Positions 1-6,580 of a stretch of DNA of 23,167 nucleotides are shown piece by piece (positions within the stretch are counted from its first letter, which is position 1; the number at the start of each line of letters is the position of its first letter). Source of the DNA: Planctomycetota bacterium (GTDB taxonomy: Bacteria > Planctomycetota > Planctomycetia > Gemmatales > Gemmataceae); assembly GCA_018970845.1 (NCBI GenBank), contig JAGWVO010000010.1, positions 1-23,167 on the forward strand, written 5' to 3'. The notes under the pieces were generated by a model, which worked only from the letters and a program-made list of their open reading frames with translations, searched no databases and was not told the origin of the DNA. Made by a program: the position numbers and the translations under genes.

Positions 1-1
1 G

Positions 2-427
2 CGTTGCCTTGTCGGCTTCGACGATTGGCCCGACATGCGGGATGCCGCGGGATGGGGCATGGTGCTGCTGGCGGTTTCTTGCGTTGCCGGCTGGATCGTG
101 AGCCTCGCGGGCGAATGGAGGCTTTCCCGGGGGCTTTCTCCCTCGCAATGGGGCCAAGCCGGGGTGCCCAAGTTTCCCCATGGCGCCGCCATGCACGCCC
201 TGCAGGCCTTGCCGATCATCGCCTGGACGCTCAATCAGGCCGGGTTTGGCGTGGCCGCGCGCCGCAAGGCGGTTTTCGCCATGGGAATCATGAGCCTGGC
301 CTGGCTCGGGTACGCGACAACCCAGGCGCTGGCCGGATTGGGAAGGGTCGAACCGGGCCTGCCGGGAATGATTCTGCTGGCCTTGGGCGCCATGTGCGCG
401 GGCGCCGCGGTCTTAAGGCGCGATTGA
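2..427 (+). CDS. C-terminal part of an uncharacterised integral membrane protein (5' end outside the window)
   Basis: The reading frame is open from base 2 to the TGA at 425-427 with no stop, so the visible 141 residues are probably the C-terminus of a longer protein; an internal ATG at 35 exists but sits in the middle of continuous coding sequence. Three to four hydrophobic segments are visible, around GMVLLAVSCVAGWIVSLAG, ALQALPIIAWTL, AVFAMGIMSLAWLGYA and GMILLALGAMCAGAAVL. A short motif FPHGAAMHALQALP, with two His and a Gln before a Leu-Pro, is of the kind I associate with small uncharacterised bacterial membrane proteins, but I cannot name the family. It ends directly against the convergent small gene, the two stop codons forming the palindrome TGATCA at 425-430. 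Membrane location is well supported; function is unknown. Confidence 0.7.
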   Translation, partial: RCLVGFDDWPDMRDAAGWGMVLLAVSCVAGWIVSLAGEWRLSRGLSPSQWGQAGVPKFPHGAAMHALQALPIIAWTLNQAGFGVAARRKAVFAMGIMSLAWLGYATTQALAGLGRVEPGLPGMILLALGAMCAGAAVLRRD

Positions 428-631
428 TCAGCCTTGGGAAATCTCGCGAAGCACTTGCTTGGCCATCTTGAACGCGGCCTTGAGATTGATGCAGCGAACC
501 TCCAACTGCCCTTCGGTGAAGGACTTGCCGTGCTCACAGTGGGGAAGGCCGGCGATGGCCTCGGTGAGCGGCAGCAGGCGCATGAACTCGGCCATGCGGG
601 CTGAGGCGATATCCTGGGGAGTGGCGCTCAT
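428..631 (-). CDS. Small hypothetical protein, 67 aa
   Basis: This 67-residue soluble protein is mostly helical by composition, begins MSATPQDIASARMAEFMRLL and contains the segment LPHCEHGKSFTEGQLE followed by an amphipathic helix with basic residues. Upstream of the ATG at 631 an AGGA lies about 8 bases away, an acceptable ribosome binding site. No signal peptide, membrane segment or recognised catalytic motif is visible. The single Cys-x-x-His in PHCEHG is not enough to argue for metal binding. It is convergent with the membrane protein and divergent from the TPR-like gene. I believe it is a real gene because the competing frames on the other strand have poor composition and it fills the gap between two stop/start boundaries, but I do not recognise the family. 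Confidence 0.6.
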   Translation of the reverse strand: MSATPQDIASARMAEFMRLLPLTEAIAGLPHCEHGKSFTEGQLEVRCINLKAAFKMAKQVLREISQG

Positions 632-664
632 GGCAATGATCCTGTCATCGATGGATTTTCCATT

Positions 665-675
665 CCTAGTTTAGG
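665..675. promoter_or_regulatory. Short inverted repeat in the divergent 632-746 intergenic region
   Basis: CCTA-GTT-TAGG is a small perfect inverted repeat inside the only A+T-rich stretch between the divergent small gene and TPR-like gene. On the minus strand, a weak TTGCAC, a 16-base spacer and TAAACT overlap it, which could be a promoter for the small gene with the repeat as an operator. Arms of four bases arise by chance often, so this is only a candidate. Confidence 0.2.
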
Positions 676-746
676 TTTTGTGGTTTCCGGTGCAAGAACG
701 GGGGGCATGGCCGTTTGATGGTTGGAAGCACCTCGGAGAAATATTC

Positions 747-1472
747 ATGACCGACCACGAAGACGGCGCCAACCCGGCCGGACGCGGATTGGCCCTGGCC
801 TTGGCCAACAGCCGCGAGGAAGCCAGTCGCGGACTGGCGCGGTGTTCCGGCGGTGCCATCGAACCCCATGAATCCCACGCGGGGATTTCGGCGCCGCCCC
901 TGGAGGCATGGGCCGCCGCCATTTCCCACGCCCCCCTTCCCGCCCCGGAAGTTCCGCCCTGCTGGGCCGACCTGGTTTTGGATTGCCCGCGGACGGTTCA
1001 CATTGTCTTTGTGCCGGGGGATTTCCCCCAAAGGCTCGATGTCGGCGGGGTGTTTTCGGAACCGGGGAGACCCTGTGAGACTCCCAAGGGCCGCCACGGA
1101 CCGTTGAGGGATTGGGCCGAAAGGCAGGCTTCGGCCAACGCCCTGCTGCACGCGGCGGGCATCCTCAGGATGGCGGGCGATGCCGACGGTAGCCTCGAGG
1201 TGCTGAAACGGGCCAAGAATGTCGGCGCCGGGGATAACGATCATGCCAACCTGATGGGAGCTTTGGCCTTTGATTCCGGCAACTTATCCGAGGCGAGAAG
1301 GTACTGGGAATCGCTTCCCGATGGTCCGGCGCGATGGCACAACATGGGACTGGCGGCGCTGGTGACGGGAACGCCAAGCAAGGCCCTGTTCGAACAGGCC
1401 GCCAACGCCTTGGATGAAGCCGACCCGTGGCATCATCTGGCGGCCCTGTATATGGAAATCTCCCCATCCTGA
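747..1472 (+). CDS. TPR-like repeat protein, 241 aa
   Basis: The start at 747 is chosen over an in-frame ATG at 678 because GGAG at 735-738 is correctly spaced from it and the upstream 23 residues have unrelated composition. The N-terminal half (about residues 1-125) is Ala/Pro-rich and unrecognised. The C-terminal half holds three helix-turn-helix repeats of the tetratricopeptide kind: ANALLHAAGILRMAGD..SLEVLKRA, HANLMGALAFDSGNLSEARRYW and ARWHNMGLAALVTGTPSKALF. In each, small residues fall at the usual TPR packing positions. No signal peptide or membrane segment is visible, so it is probably a cytoplasmic protein-protein interaction scaffold. It stands alone, with 318 non-coding bases after it, so the neighbourhood gives no partner. 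The repeat assignment is moderately secure; the biological role is not known. Confidence 0.6.
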   Translation: MTDHEDGANPAGRGLALALANSREEASRGLARCSGGAIEPHESHAGISAPPLEAWAAAISHAPLPAPEVPPCWADLVLDCPRTVHIVFVPGDFPQRLDVGGVFSEPGRPCETPKGRHGPLRDWAERQASANALLHAAGILRMAGDADGSLEVLKRAKNVGAGDNDHANLMGALAFDSGNLSEARRYWESLPDGPARWHNMGLAALVTGTPSKALFEQAANALDEADPWHHLAALYMEISPS

Positions 1473-1790
1473 ACCGTTGGCGCTCGGCGGAGGACCGATT
1501 GGCCGCAGCTACCGACGGAGTTCTGCAACCATCGCCCTGGTACATCAGATTCATCATCCTGTGGTTCGTCTGATTCGGCCCATCCCCACTCAGGACCATG
1601 CCCGTGAGGGAACCTCTTTCCCAAGAACCGGATGATTCGACCCGCTGGCCGTGGCATGATAAGATTGTGCATCAATGATTCCGAACACGACGAAAGGACG
1701 ATCCGGCACGCGATCGCCGTAAGTTGTGTCCCGGATGGCCGGAACCGCCGCAACCCTCCATGGCGGATTTTTCGCGCGGGATGGTGACCC
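1473..1790. other. 318-bp stretch with no supported gene
   Basis: Between the TPR-like gene and the DUF1501 gene I find no open frame with convincing composition on either strand; the long antisense frames crossing it continue into the neighbouring genes and look like high-GC artefacts. The most A+T-rich part is about 1653-1680, with a TAAGAT hexamer at 1660-1665 that could be a -10 element for the downstream DUF1501 unit, but no good -35 hexamer sits at the right distance. I see no strong hairpin, tRNA or riboswitch-like fold. Confidence 0.4.
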
Positions 1791-3107
1791 ATGCTTGAGA
1801 TCGGAAGCTTCCGCTCGATGTTGCATGGCATGGCGTCAAGGCGGGCCTTCCTGGCCGCATCGGCCACTCCCCTGGTCCGTGGAATGTTGCCGGGGGCGCC
1901 CTCCCGCCCCAAGGCGAAGTCGGTGATCCTGCTCTGGCTGTGGGGGGCCCCAAGCCACATCGACACCTTCGATCCCAAACCCGGCGCCCCCGCGGAAATC
2001 CGCGGGCCCTTCTCCACGATTCCGACCAGGATCCCGGGAATACGGTTCACGGAATTGTTTCCCAAGACGGCGACACGATCCGACCAATTCGCGCTGGTCC
2101 GCTCGATGGTGAACTTCGATGGCGACCACCTCAAGGCCGGTTCGATCGGACTGACCGGAATGCTTGAGGGGAAGGACGCCCTGGTTCCGAATTTCGGCTC
2201 GGTCGTCGCGAGGCACCGGGGTTCCGGACATTTGCCCGCCTTCATGTCCATCGGCAGGGGCAACCCGCGCGATGTGGTCGGACCGATGAAAGGCTACGGC
2301 GGCGGAAACTGGGGCAAGAACCACGACCCCTTCCTCGTCGGTTGCACGGAAGCCGGTGAAACCAACATTCCGGCCCTGCAACTGCTCGACGGACTGTCGC
2401 CGGCATCCCTCGACGACCGGCGGAAACTGCTTGGCGAAATCGACCGGCTGGCGAGAACCGGAGACCAGGCGACCTTCGACAAGCTCAACTCCGCCCAAAG
2501 ACGGGCCTACGCGCTGCTGACCAACCCCGAGGCGAAGGCGGCGCTCGACCTCTCGCGTGAGAAGCCGGCGGTTCGTGAAGCCTACGGACAGACCAGCTTC
2601 GGGCAATCATGCCTCCTGGCGCGAAGGCTGGCCGAGGGCGGGGTTCCCTACATCCAGGTCAACTGGAGCCAGTATGTCGAGGCAGTCACGCCCAACTGCG
2701 ACTTCGGCTGGGACACGCACATCTTCAATTTCGACCTGCTGCCCGACAGGCATGGGCCGATTTTCGACAGGGTGTTCTCGGCCCTGCTCGACGACCTGCG
2801 CGACCGGGGCATGCTGGAGACGACGCTGGTCGTGGCGATGGGCGAGTTTGGCAGGACGCCGCGCATCAACGGGCAGGCCAGCCGCGATCATTGGCCCCAG
2901 TGCTATTTCTCGATCTGGGCGGGGTGCGGCGTGCGCGGCGGCGCCGTGATCGGCGACAGCGACAAGACGGCATCCGCTCCCCTCACCGAGCCCGTGACTC
3001 CGGCCATGGTCGGGGCGACGATCATGGAGATGTCAGGCGTCGACGCGCAGGCCAGGGCCGAATTCCGGGTGCTTCCCGAGGCCAGGGTGATCCATGAGCT
3101 CTTCTGA
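1791..3107 (+). CDS. DUF1501 family protein with Tat-type N-terminus
   Basis: This is a 438-residue DUF1501 (PF07394) protein, a family abundant in Planctomycetes, related by fold to the alkaline phosphatase/sulfatase superfamily and of unknown function. The start MLEIGSF..SRRAFLAAS matches the usual N-terminus of planctomycete members: a short MLxIGS leader followed by a twin-arginine motif at residues 16-21. Family landmarks follow in order: LWLWGAPSHIDTFDPKPGAP near residues 47-66, FGWDTHIFNFD near 305, GEFGRTPR near 352 and RDHWPQ near 366. Acidic and His residues in these motifs are candidates for metal binding by analogy with the superfamily. The usual DUF1549/DUF1553 partner gene is absent; instead a TolB-like gene overlaps its 3' end by 14 bases. 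The ribosome binding site is weak. Family assignment is secure, function is not. Confidence 0.9.
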   Translation: MLEIGSFRSMLHGMASRRAFLAASATPLVRGMLPGAPSRPKAKSVILLWLWGAPSHIDTFDPKPGAPAEIRGPFSTIPTRIPGIRFTELFPKTATRSDQFALVRSMVNFDGDHLKAGSIGLTGMLEGKDALVPNFGSVVARHRGSGHLPAFMSIGRGNPRDVVGPMKGYGGGNWGKNHDPFLVGCTEAGETNIPALQLLDGLSPASLDDRRKLLGEIDRLARTGDQATFDKLNSAQRRAYALLTNPEAKAALDLSREKPAVREAYGQTSFGQSCLLARRLAEGGVPYIQVNWSQYVEAVTPNCDFGWDTHIFNFDLLPDRHGPIFDRVFSALLDDLRDRGMLETTLVVAMGEFGRTPRINGQASRDHWPQCYFSIWAGCGVRGGAVIGDSDKTASAPLTEPVTPAMVGATIMEMSGVDAQARAEFRVLPEARVIHELF

Positions 3108-3903
3108 GGCGATCCGCCTGACGGTTGATGGAATCACCAAGTTCGATCCCGTGTTCACGAAGCCGGACGAGATCACCTACACCGTGCTCGAGTCACCCGT
3201 GCTGACGAGGCTCATGCGGCTGCGGATAGGCGAGCCGTCGCCGGCCAAGCTGCACCCGGATGCCACCACCTCGGAATTCGAGCCCTGCTTCGCGGCGGAT
3301 GGGTCGGCCTACGCCTTCATCCAGAGCCGGGCGAACCTGAACATGAAGCTGGTGATCCGGGAAACGGCCACCGGCAAGGACGCCATTTTCGACCCGGGTG
3401 GCGGCTTCGCCGCCGTGCGCCGACCGAGCCTCCACCCCAGGGGAGAACGGGTTGTCTTCGCCTTGCCGGCGCCGACGGGGCAGGAGATCGTTTCGGTCGC
3501 CAGGGATGGAAAGGATCGCAAGACATTGAGCGCGGGCGGAATCAACAACTGGCCCGCCTATTCGCCGGATGGCAAGCGAATCGCCTTCTGCTCCAGCCGG
3601 CTTGGCGATTTCGACCTGTGGGTGATGAACGCGGACGGTTCGGAGGCCCGGCGGGTCGTCAAGCTTGATGGCATGCAGGCGAGGCCGGCCTGGTCGCCCG
3701 ATGGATCGCGCCTGGCGTTCACCTGGAACCGCGACGGCCGCTATTTCATCCACGCGGTGAAACTCGACGGCTCGGGCCTGGTGGCGTTGACCGACGGCCT
3801 GGACCGGGCCGACTACGCCTCGTGGCACCCCGACGGCCGGTCGATCATCCTTGTCGGCGAGCGGAGCGGCAAATCCGACATCTACCGTGTCGCCACGGCC
3901 TGA
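3094..3903 (+). CDS. TolB-like WD40/PD40 beta-propeller protein, 269 aa
   Basis: The ATG lies inside the 3' end of the DUF1501 gene in another frame, with AGGG about 6-7 bases upstream, so translation is probably coupled. At least five PD40 repeats are visible, each with the W/H-x-P-D-G signature: FEPCFAADGSAYAF, RPSLHPRGERVVFAL, WPAYSPDGKRIAFCSSR, ARPAWSPDGSRLAFTWNRDG and YASWHPDGRSIILVGERSG. These are the blades of a TolB C-terminal-type propeller that usually binds protein or glycan partners rather than catalysing a reaction. There is no TolB N-terminal domain and no signal peptide, so it is either cytoplasmic or exported with a partner. The final repeat ends SDIYRVATA, consistent with a complete C-terminus. 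Its pairing with DUF1501 suggests the two act together, which is inference. It is not likely to be the Tol-Pal protein itself. Confidence 0.85.
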   Translation: MSSSEAIRLTVDGITKFDPVFTKPDEITYTVLESPVLTRLMRLRIGEPSPAKLHPDATTSEFEPCFAADGSAYAFIQSRANLNMKLVIRETATGKDAIFDPGGGFAAVRRPSLHPRGERVVFALPAPTGQEIVSVARDGKDRKTLSAGGINNWPAYSPDGKRIAFCSSRLGDFDLWVMNADGSEARRVVKLDGMQARPAWSPDGSRLAFTWNRDGRYFIHAVKLDGSGLVALTDGLDRADYASWHPDGRSIILVGERSGKSDIYRVATA

Positions 3904-3978
3904 CCCAACCGAATCGCCGCCCACTCGCACCGACGGAATCCTCCACGGAACCCGGCCAGCCGGTGTTTACGGAAACGA

Positions 3979-4006
3979 AGCCGGGCCGGCGAATGCCGGC
4001 CCGGTT
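3979..4006. terminator. Perfect GC hairpin between convergent transcription units
   Basis: CCGGGCCGGC at 3981-3990 and GCCGGCCCGG at 3995-4004 are perfect 10-base complements around a GAAT loop, extended by G-U and A-U pairs at the base. It lies between the ends of the TolB-like gene (+) and the SGNH hydrolase gene (-), the position expected of a bidirectional terminator. Neither side has a proper U-tract (TTGAAG on one side, TTCGTTT on the other), so it may be a weak intrinsic terminator or one that needs factor help. Confidence 0.6.
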
Positions 4007-4029
4007 GAAGAAGCGCAATTTCGGATGGA

Positions 4030-4800
4030 TCAACTACCCATCAGTTCCTTGATCGAGGGAGTGACGGCGTCGGCCCAGATGCGGTAGCCCTTGGGGCTGA
4101 GGTGAAGCTGGTCGGGCATGATCTCCTTCGGGATGCTGCCATCCTCGGCGAGGAACTTCTTGCCGATGTCGAGGAACTTGACGGTCTTGCCGCCGTCATC
4201 CAGCTTGGCGATGCGGGAGTTGATGGCGTTGATCTTCGCGGTTTGCGCCGCCTGAACATCCTTGTCCTTGCCGGTGGCGCGGGGGAAAACCGCCAGCAGC
4301 AGGACCTTGGTCTTGGGGGAACGCTTGTGGACTTCCTTCACGATCGCCTCGATGCCCTCGGCGATCTCGTCGGAAGTGTTGTCCTTCCCGTTGGAATTGT
4401 TGGTGCCGATCATCAGCATGAGGGCCTTGGGCTTGATCGTGTCGAACTCGCCGTTCTGGAGGCGCCAGAGCACATGCTGGGTGCGGTCGCCACCGATGCC
4501 GAAGTTGGCGGCCTTGAGCGGCTCGAACTCCTTCACGAAGATCTCGGCGCCGGAACCGGACTTGGGGCCTCCCTTGAGGTCCTTGCCGTGGCCGTTGCCG
4601 CCCCAGGCGTCGGTGATGCTGTCGCCCAGGAACAGCAGGTCGATGTTGCCCGCCTTGGCGATCTCCACGAACTTCTCGTGGCGGGGCATCCAGTTCTTGT
4701 CGCGGGGCGCCGGGGTGATGGCTGAGTGGGGCTTGGGGGCTTGGGCGGCGACTAGGCCGACCATCGTGGCCATGAAGGCCATACCGAGGACATTGCGCAT
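4030..4800 (-). CDS. Secreted SGNH/GDSL-type hydrolase
   Basis: With the start at 4800 the protein has 256 residues and begins with a clean Sec signal peptide, MRNVLGMAFMATMVGLVAAQ; longer in-frame starts at 4869 and 4827 would bury it. The four SGNH blocks are present: GDSITDAW at residues 59-66 with the nucleophile Ser61, GIGGDRT near 101-107 providing the oxyanion Gly, GTNN at 132-135 with the oxyanion Asn, and DQLHLS at 230-235 with catalytic Asp230 and His233. This matches the platelet-activating-factor acetylhydrolase-like and sialate/rhamnogalacturonan esterase group that removes acyl groups from sugars or lipids. Planctomycetes carry many such secreted enzymes. It is downstream of the HEAT/propeller pair but has a 116-base gap and its own promoter candidate. 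Esterase activity is well supported; the substrate is unknown. Confidence 0.9.
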   Translation of the reverse strand: MRNVLGMAFMATMVGLVAAQAPKPHSAITPAPRDKNWMPRHEKFVEIAKAGNIDLLFLGDSITDAWGGNGHGKDLKGGPKSGSGAEIFVKEFEPLKAANFGIGGDRTQHVLWRLQNGEFDTIKPKALMLMIGTNNSNGKDNTSDEIAEGIEAIVKEVHKRSPKTKVLLLAVFPRATGKDKDVQAAQTAKINAINSRIAKLDDGGKTVKFLDIGKKFLAEDGSIPKEIMPDQLHLSPKGYRIWADAVTPSIKELMGS

Positions 4801-4878
4801 GAGAGGCTTTCCGGTCGTCATGGATCGCATGGCGGGATCCGCGCACCCTGCGCGGCTTTCCGTTCGCATGCATTGACG

Positions 4879-4907
4879 AGGTTACGGCAGCGCCGCGGAC
4901 AGGTCAA
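4879..4907 (-). promoter_or_regulatory. Candidate sigma-70-like promoter for the SGNH hydrolase gene
   Basis: On the minus strand TTGACC (4902-4907), a 17-base spacer and TAACCT (4879-4884) form a -35/-10 pair. The -35 matches consensus at five of six positions, the -10 only at three. Transcription would start near 4872, leaving a leader of about 70 bases before the ATG at 4800. It lies just beyond the stop codon of the preceding gene, a sensible place for an internal promoter. Confidence 0.35.
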
Positions 4908-4916
4908 ACGGCCGGC

Positions 4917-6563
4917 CTAGCGCACATCGATGCCCGAGGGCAACCCGTTGAGCGGCACACGCCTCATGTACCTTCCCTCGGCATCCAGCAAAATGATTCC
5001 CCGGGGCGTGGCCACGATCCTTTGCCCGTTGGCGAGCCTGCGGACGGCCATGGGCGTTTCCACGGCGACCGAATCGACCTCGGTTCCGTCGTCGGTGAAT
5101 TCGGCGACCCGGTTGGATGCCAGCAGCGGAACCAGCACCCGCCGGCCGGGAAGCGCCTGCGGCCCAAGCGAGGTGCCCTGGGGCACCGGCAGCTTGAAGC
5201 GATGCTTTTCCCGGCCCGTGGAATCGATCCACTGCAGCGTTCCGTCGTCGTGCCACAGGGCCAGCCAGCCATCCTCGGCCCTCGCCGCCGCCGAAATGAC
5301 GCGGCCGGGGGCCTTGTGAAGCACATGGCGACCCTCCGGCCCGACTTTCTCAACCCGGTCCCTGGCCACGAGAATCCAGGTCTCGCCGGAGGCGAACACG
5401 GCCACAAGCCTGCCTGGCACGGAAACCAGCGGACCGCCGACCTCGCGCATCGATTCGATCCTAGAGGCCGCGGAATCCTCGGGTATCCGGGCCAGGTATG
5501 GTTCGCCGTCGGCGCCAAAACCGCAGGCAAGCGCCTCGCCGGGCCGGGCGATCCCATCCAGTTCCTTGCCGGCAAGGTCGAACCGGGTGAGGATCGCGAG
5601 GCGGTCGACAAGGTTGGCCTGGGCCACGATCCAGCCGGATTCCCTCGGAACGGCAACCCTTGGCCCCCGCTTCGGCCACCACTCGGCCCAACTTTTGGCG
5701 ACGGAAGCCAAATCTCCGGAATGAACGACGGCGGCCGCCACCTTGCCCGGGCCGCCCCGGAGAAGCATCTGCCGTTCCACCCGCCGGGCTTCCCCCATCG
5801 CAAGGTTCGGGAACAAGGCCAAAAGGGCCTTCACCGCTTCCTCCTCGTCCCGTTCAAAACCCGCCAGCGCGGCAGCGAGCCTCACGCCCGGGTCGGAGTC
5901 AGCCAGGCCTCCGGCCAATTCGCTCCATGGCCTGTCGGCCGCGGCCATGCACCTGATGCGCGCCTCCCTGACGGCGGGCGGGGCGTCCTTGGCGGCCGGA
6001 CGCGACCCCAGCAACCTGTCGGCGCGGTCCCTGGCCGGCATGGGCGGGAGATAAGCCACGGCGCGGGCCATCACCTCGGAATCGACGCCGGCGGGAACCG
6101 CCTTGGCCAAGGCGTCGAGCGCCGCGGAAGCGGCATCGAGGCCCGCCAGGTTCGCGGTGAGCCTGCTGATCGCCGCGGCGGATTCGGCGTCGGTCTCGAA
6201 GCGGCCGTGCCTGTGGATCACCCCCCTGGCGCGGGTTCCGGCCCCCCTGAGAACCGCCTCGGCGGCCTCGCGGACGCGGAAATCGGCGCTGGAAAGCTCG
6301 GCAAGGGCCTTCTGCCAGGCTTCCTCCTCGCCGGGCGCCGGAAGCATTTCAGCAAGGGCCTTGGAGAGTTCGGCGGCCCCGCCCTGGCTGACGGATTGGC
6401 GGAGGCGCTCCACCAGGGCGCGGTCCTCAGGGGCGGGATCGCCCTCCACCGCGGGCCTTGGCGACTGCGCGGGAGACGCCAGCCATGTGAGCGACAGGGA
6501 AAACCAGGCCGCGACGATCAGTGACATCGTCAGGCCGGCCGCCAGTTTCCGCCACAGGGGCAC
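4917..6563 (-). CDS. Exported HEAT-repeat plus beta-propeller protein (paralogue B)
   Basis: I place the start at the GTG at 6563 because a GGAGG at 6571-6575 is seven bases from it; a TTG at 6569 and a GTG at 6566 are too close. The 548-residue product has one hydrophobic N-terminal segment (LTMSLIVAAWFSLSLTWLA), acting as signal or anchor, then an Ala/Leu/Arg-rich helical domain to about residue 310 with HEAT-like units including ELSSADFRVREAAEAVL, a motif common in planctomycete HEAT proteins. After an SWAEWWPKRG segment comes a beta-rich region to the end that reads as a PQQ/NHL-type propeller with blades such as DDGTLQWIDSTGREKH and LLDAEGRYMRRV. It follows its paralogue by 11-17 bases and is surely co-transcribed. 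No enzyme motif is visible. A structural or sensory role at the envelope is plausible but unproven. Confidence 0.8.
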   Translation of the reverse strand: MPLWRKLAAGLTMSLIVAAWFSLSLTWLASPAQSPRPAVEGDPAPEDRALVERLRQSVSQGGAAELSKALAEMLPAPGEEEAWQKALAELSSADFRVREAAEAVLRGAGTRARGVIHRHGRFETDAESAAAISRLTANLAGLDAASAALDALAKAVPAGVDSEVMARAVAYLPPMPARDRADRLLGSRPAAKDAPPAVREARIRCMAAADRPWSELAGGLADSDPGVRLAAALAGFERDEEEAVKALLALFPNLAMGEARRVERQMLLRGGPGKVAAAVVHSGDLASVAKSWAEWWPKRGPRVAVPRESGWIVAQANLVDRLAILTRFDLAGKELDGIARPGEALACGFGADGEPYLARIPEDSAASRIESMREVGGPLVSVPGRLVAVFASGETWILVARDRVEKVGPEGRHVLHKAPGRVISAAARAEDGWLALWHDDGTLQWIDSTGREKHRFKLPVPQGTSLGPQALPGRRVLVPLLASNRVAEFTDDGTEVDSVAVETPMAVRRLANGQRIVATPRGIILLDAEGRYMRRVPLNGLPSGIDVR

Positions 6564-6570
6564 CACCAAA

Positions 6571-6575
6571 CCTCC
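6571..6575 (-). promoter_or_regulatory. Ribosome binding site that selects a GTG start
   Basis: GGAGG on the minus strand precedes three consecutive possible start codons (TTG, GTG, GTG). Only the last, at 6563, has a normal seven-base spacing. The site lies between the stop of the upstream paralogue (6581) and this start. Confidence 0.65.
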
Positions 6576-6580
6576 GGAAA

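Noticed and set aside
5022..6524. 500-residue plus-strand open frame opposite the HEAT/propeller gene
   Set aside because: Its composition is Gly/Arg/Pro/His-rich with no domain, and the minus-strand frame has a signal peptide, repeat motifs and a paralogue next door. It is a high-GC antisense artefact.
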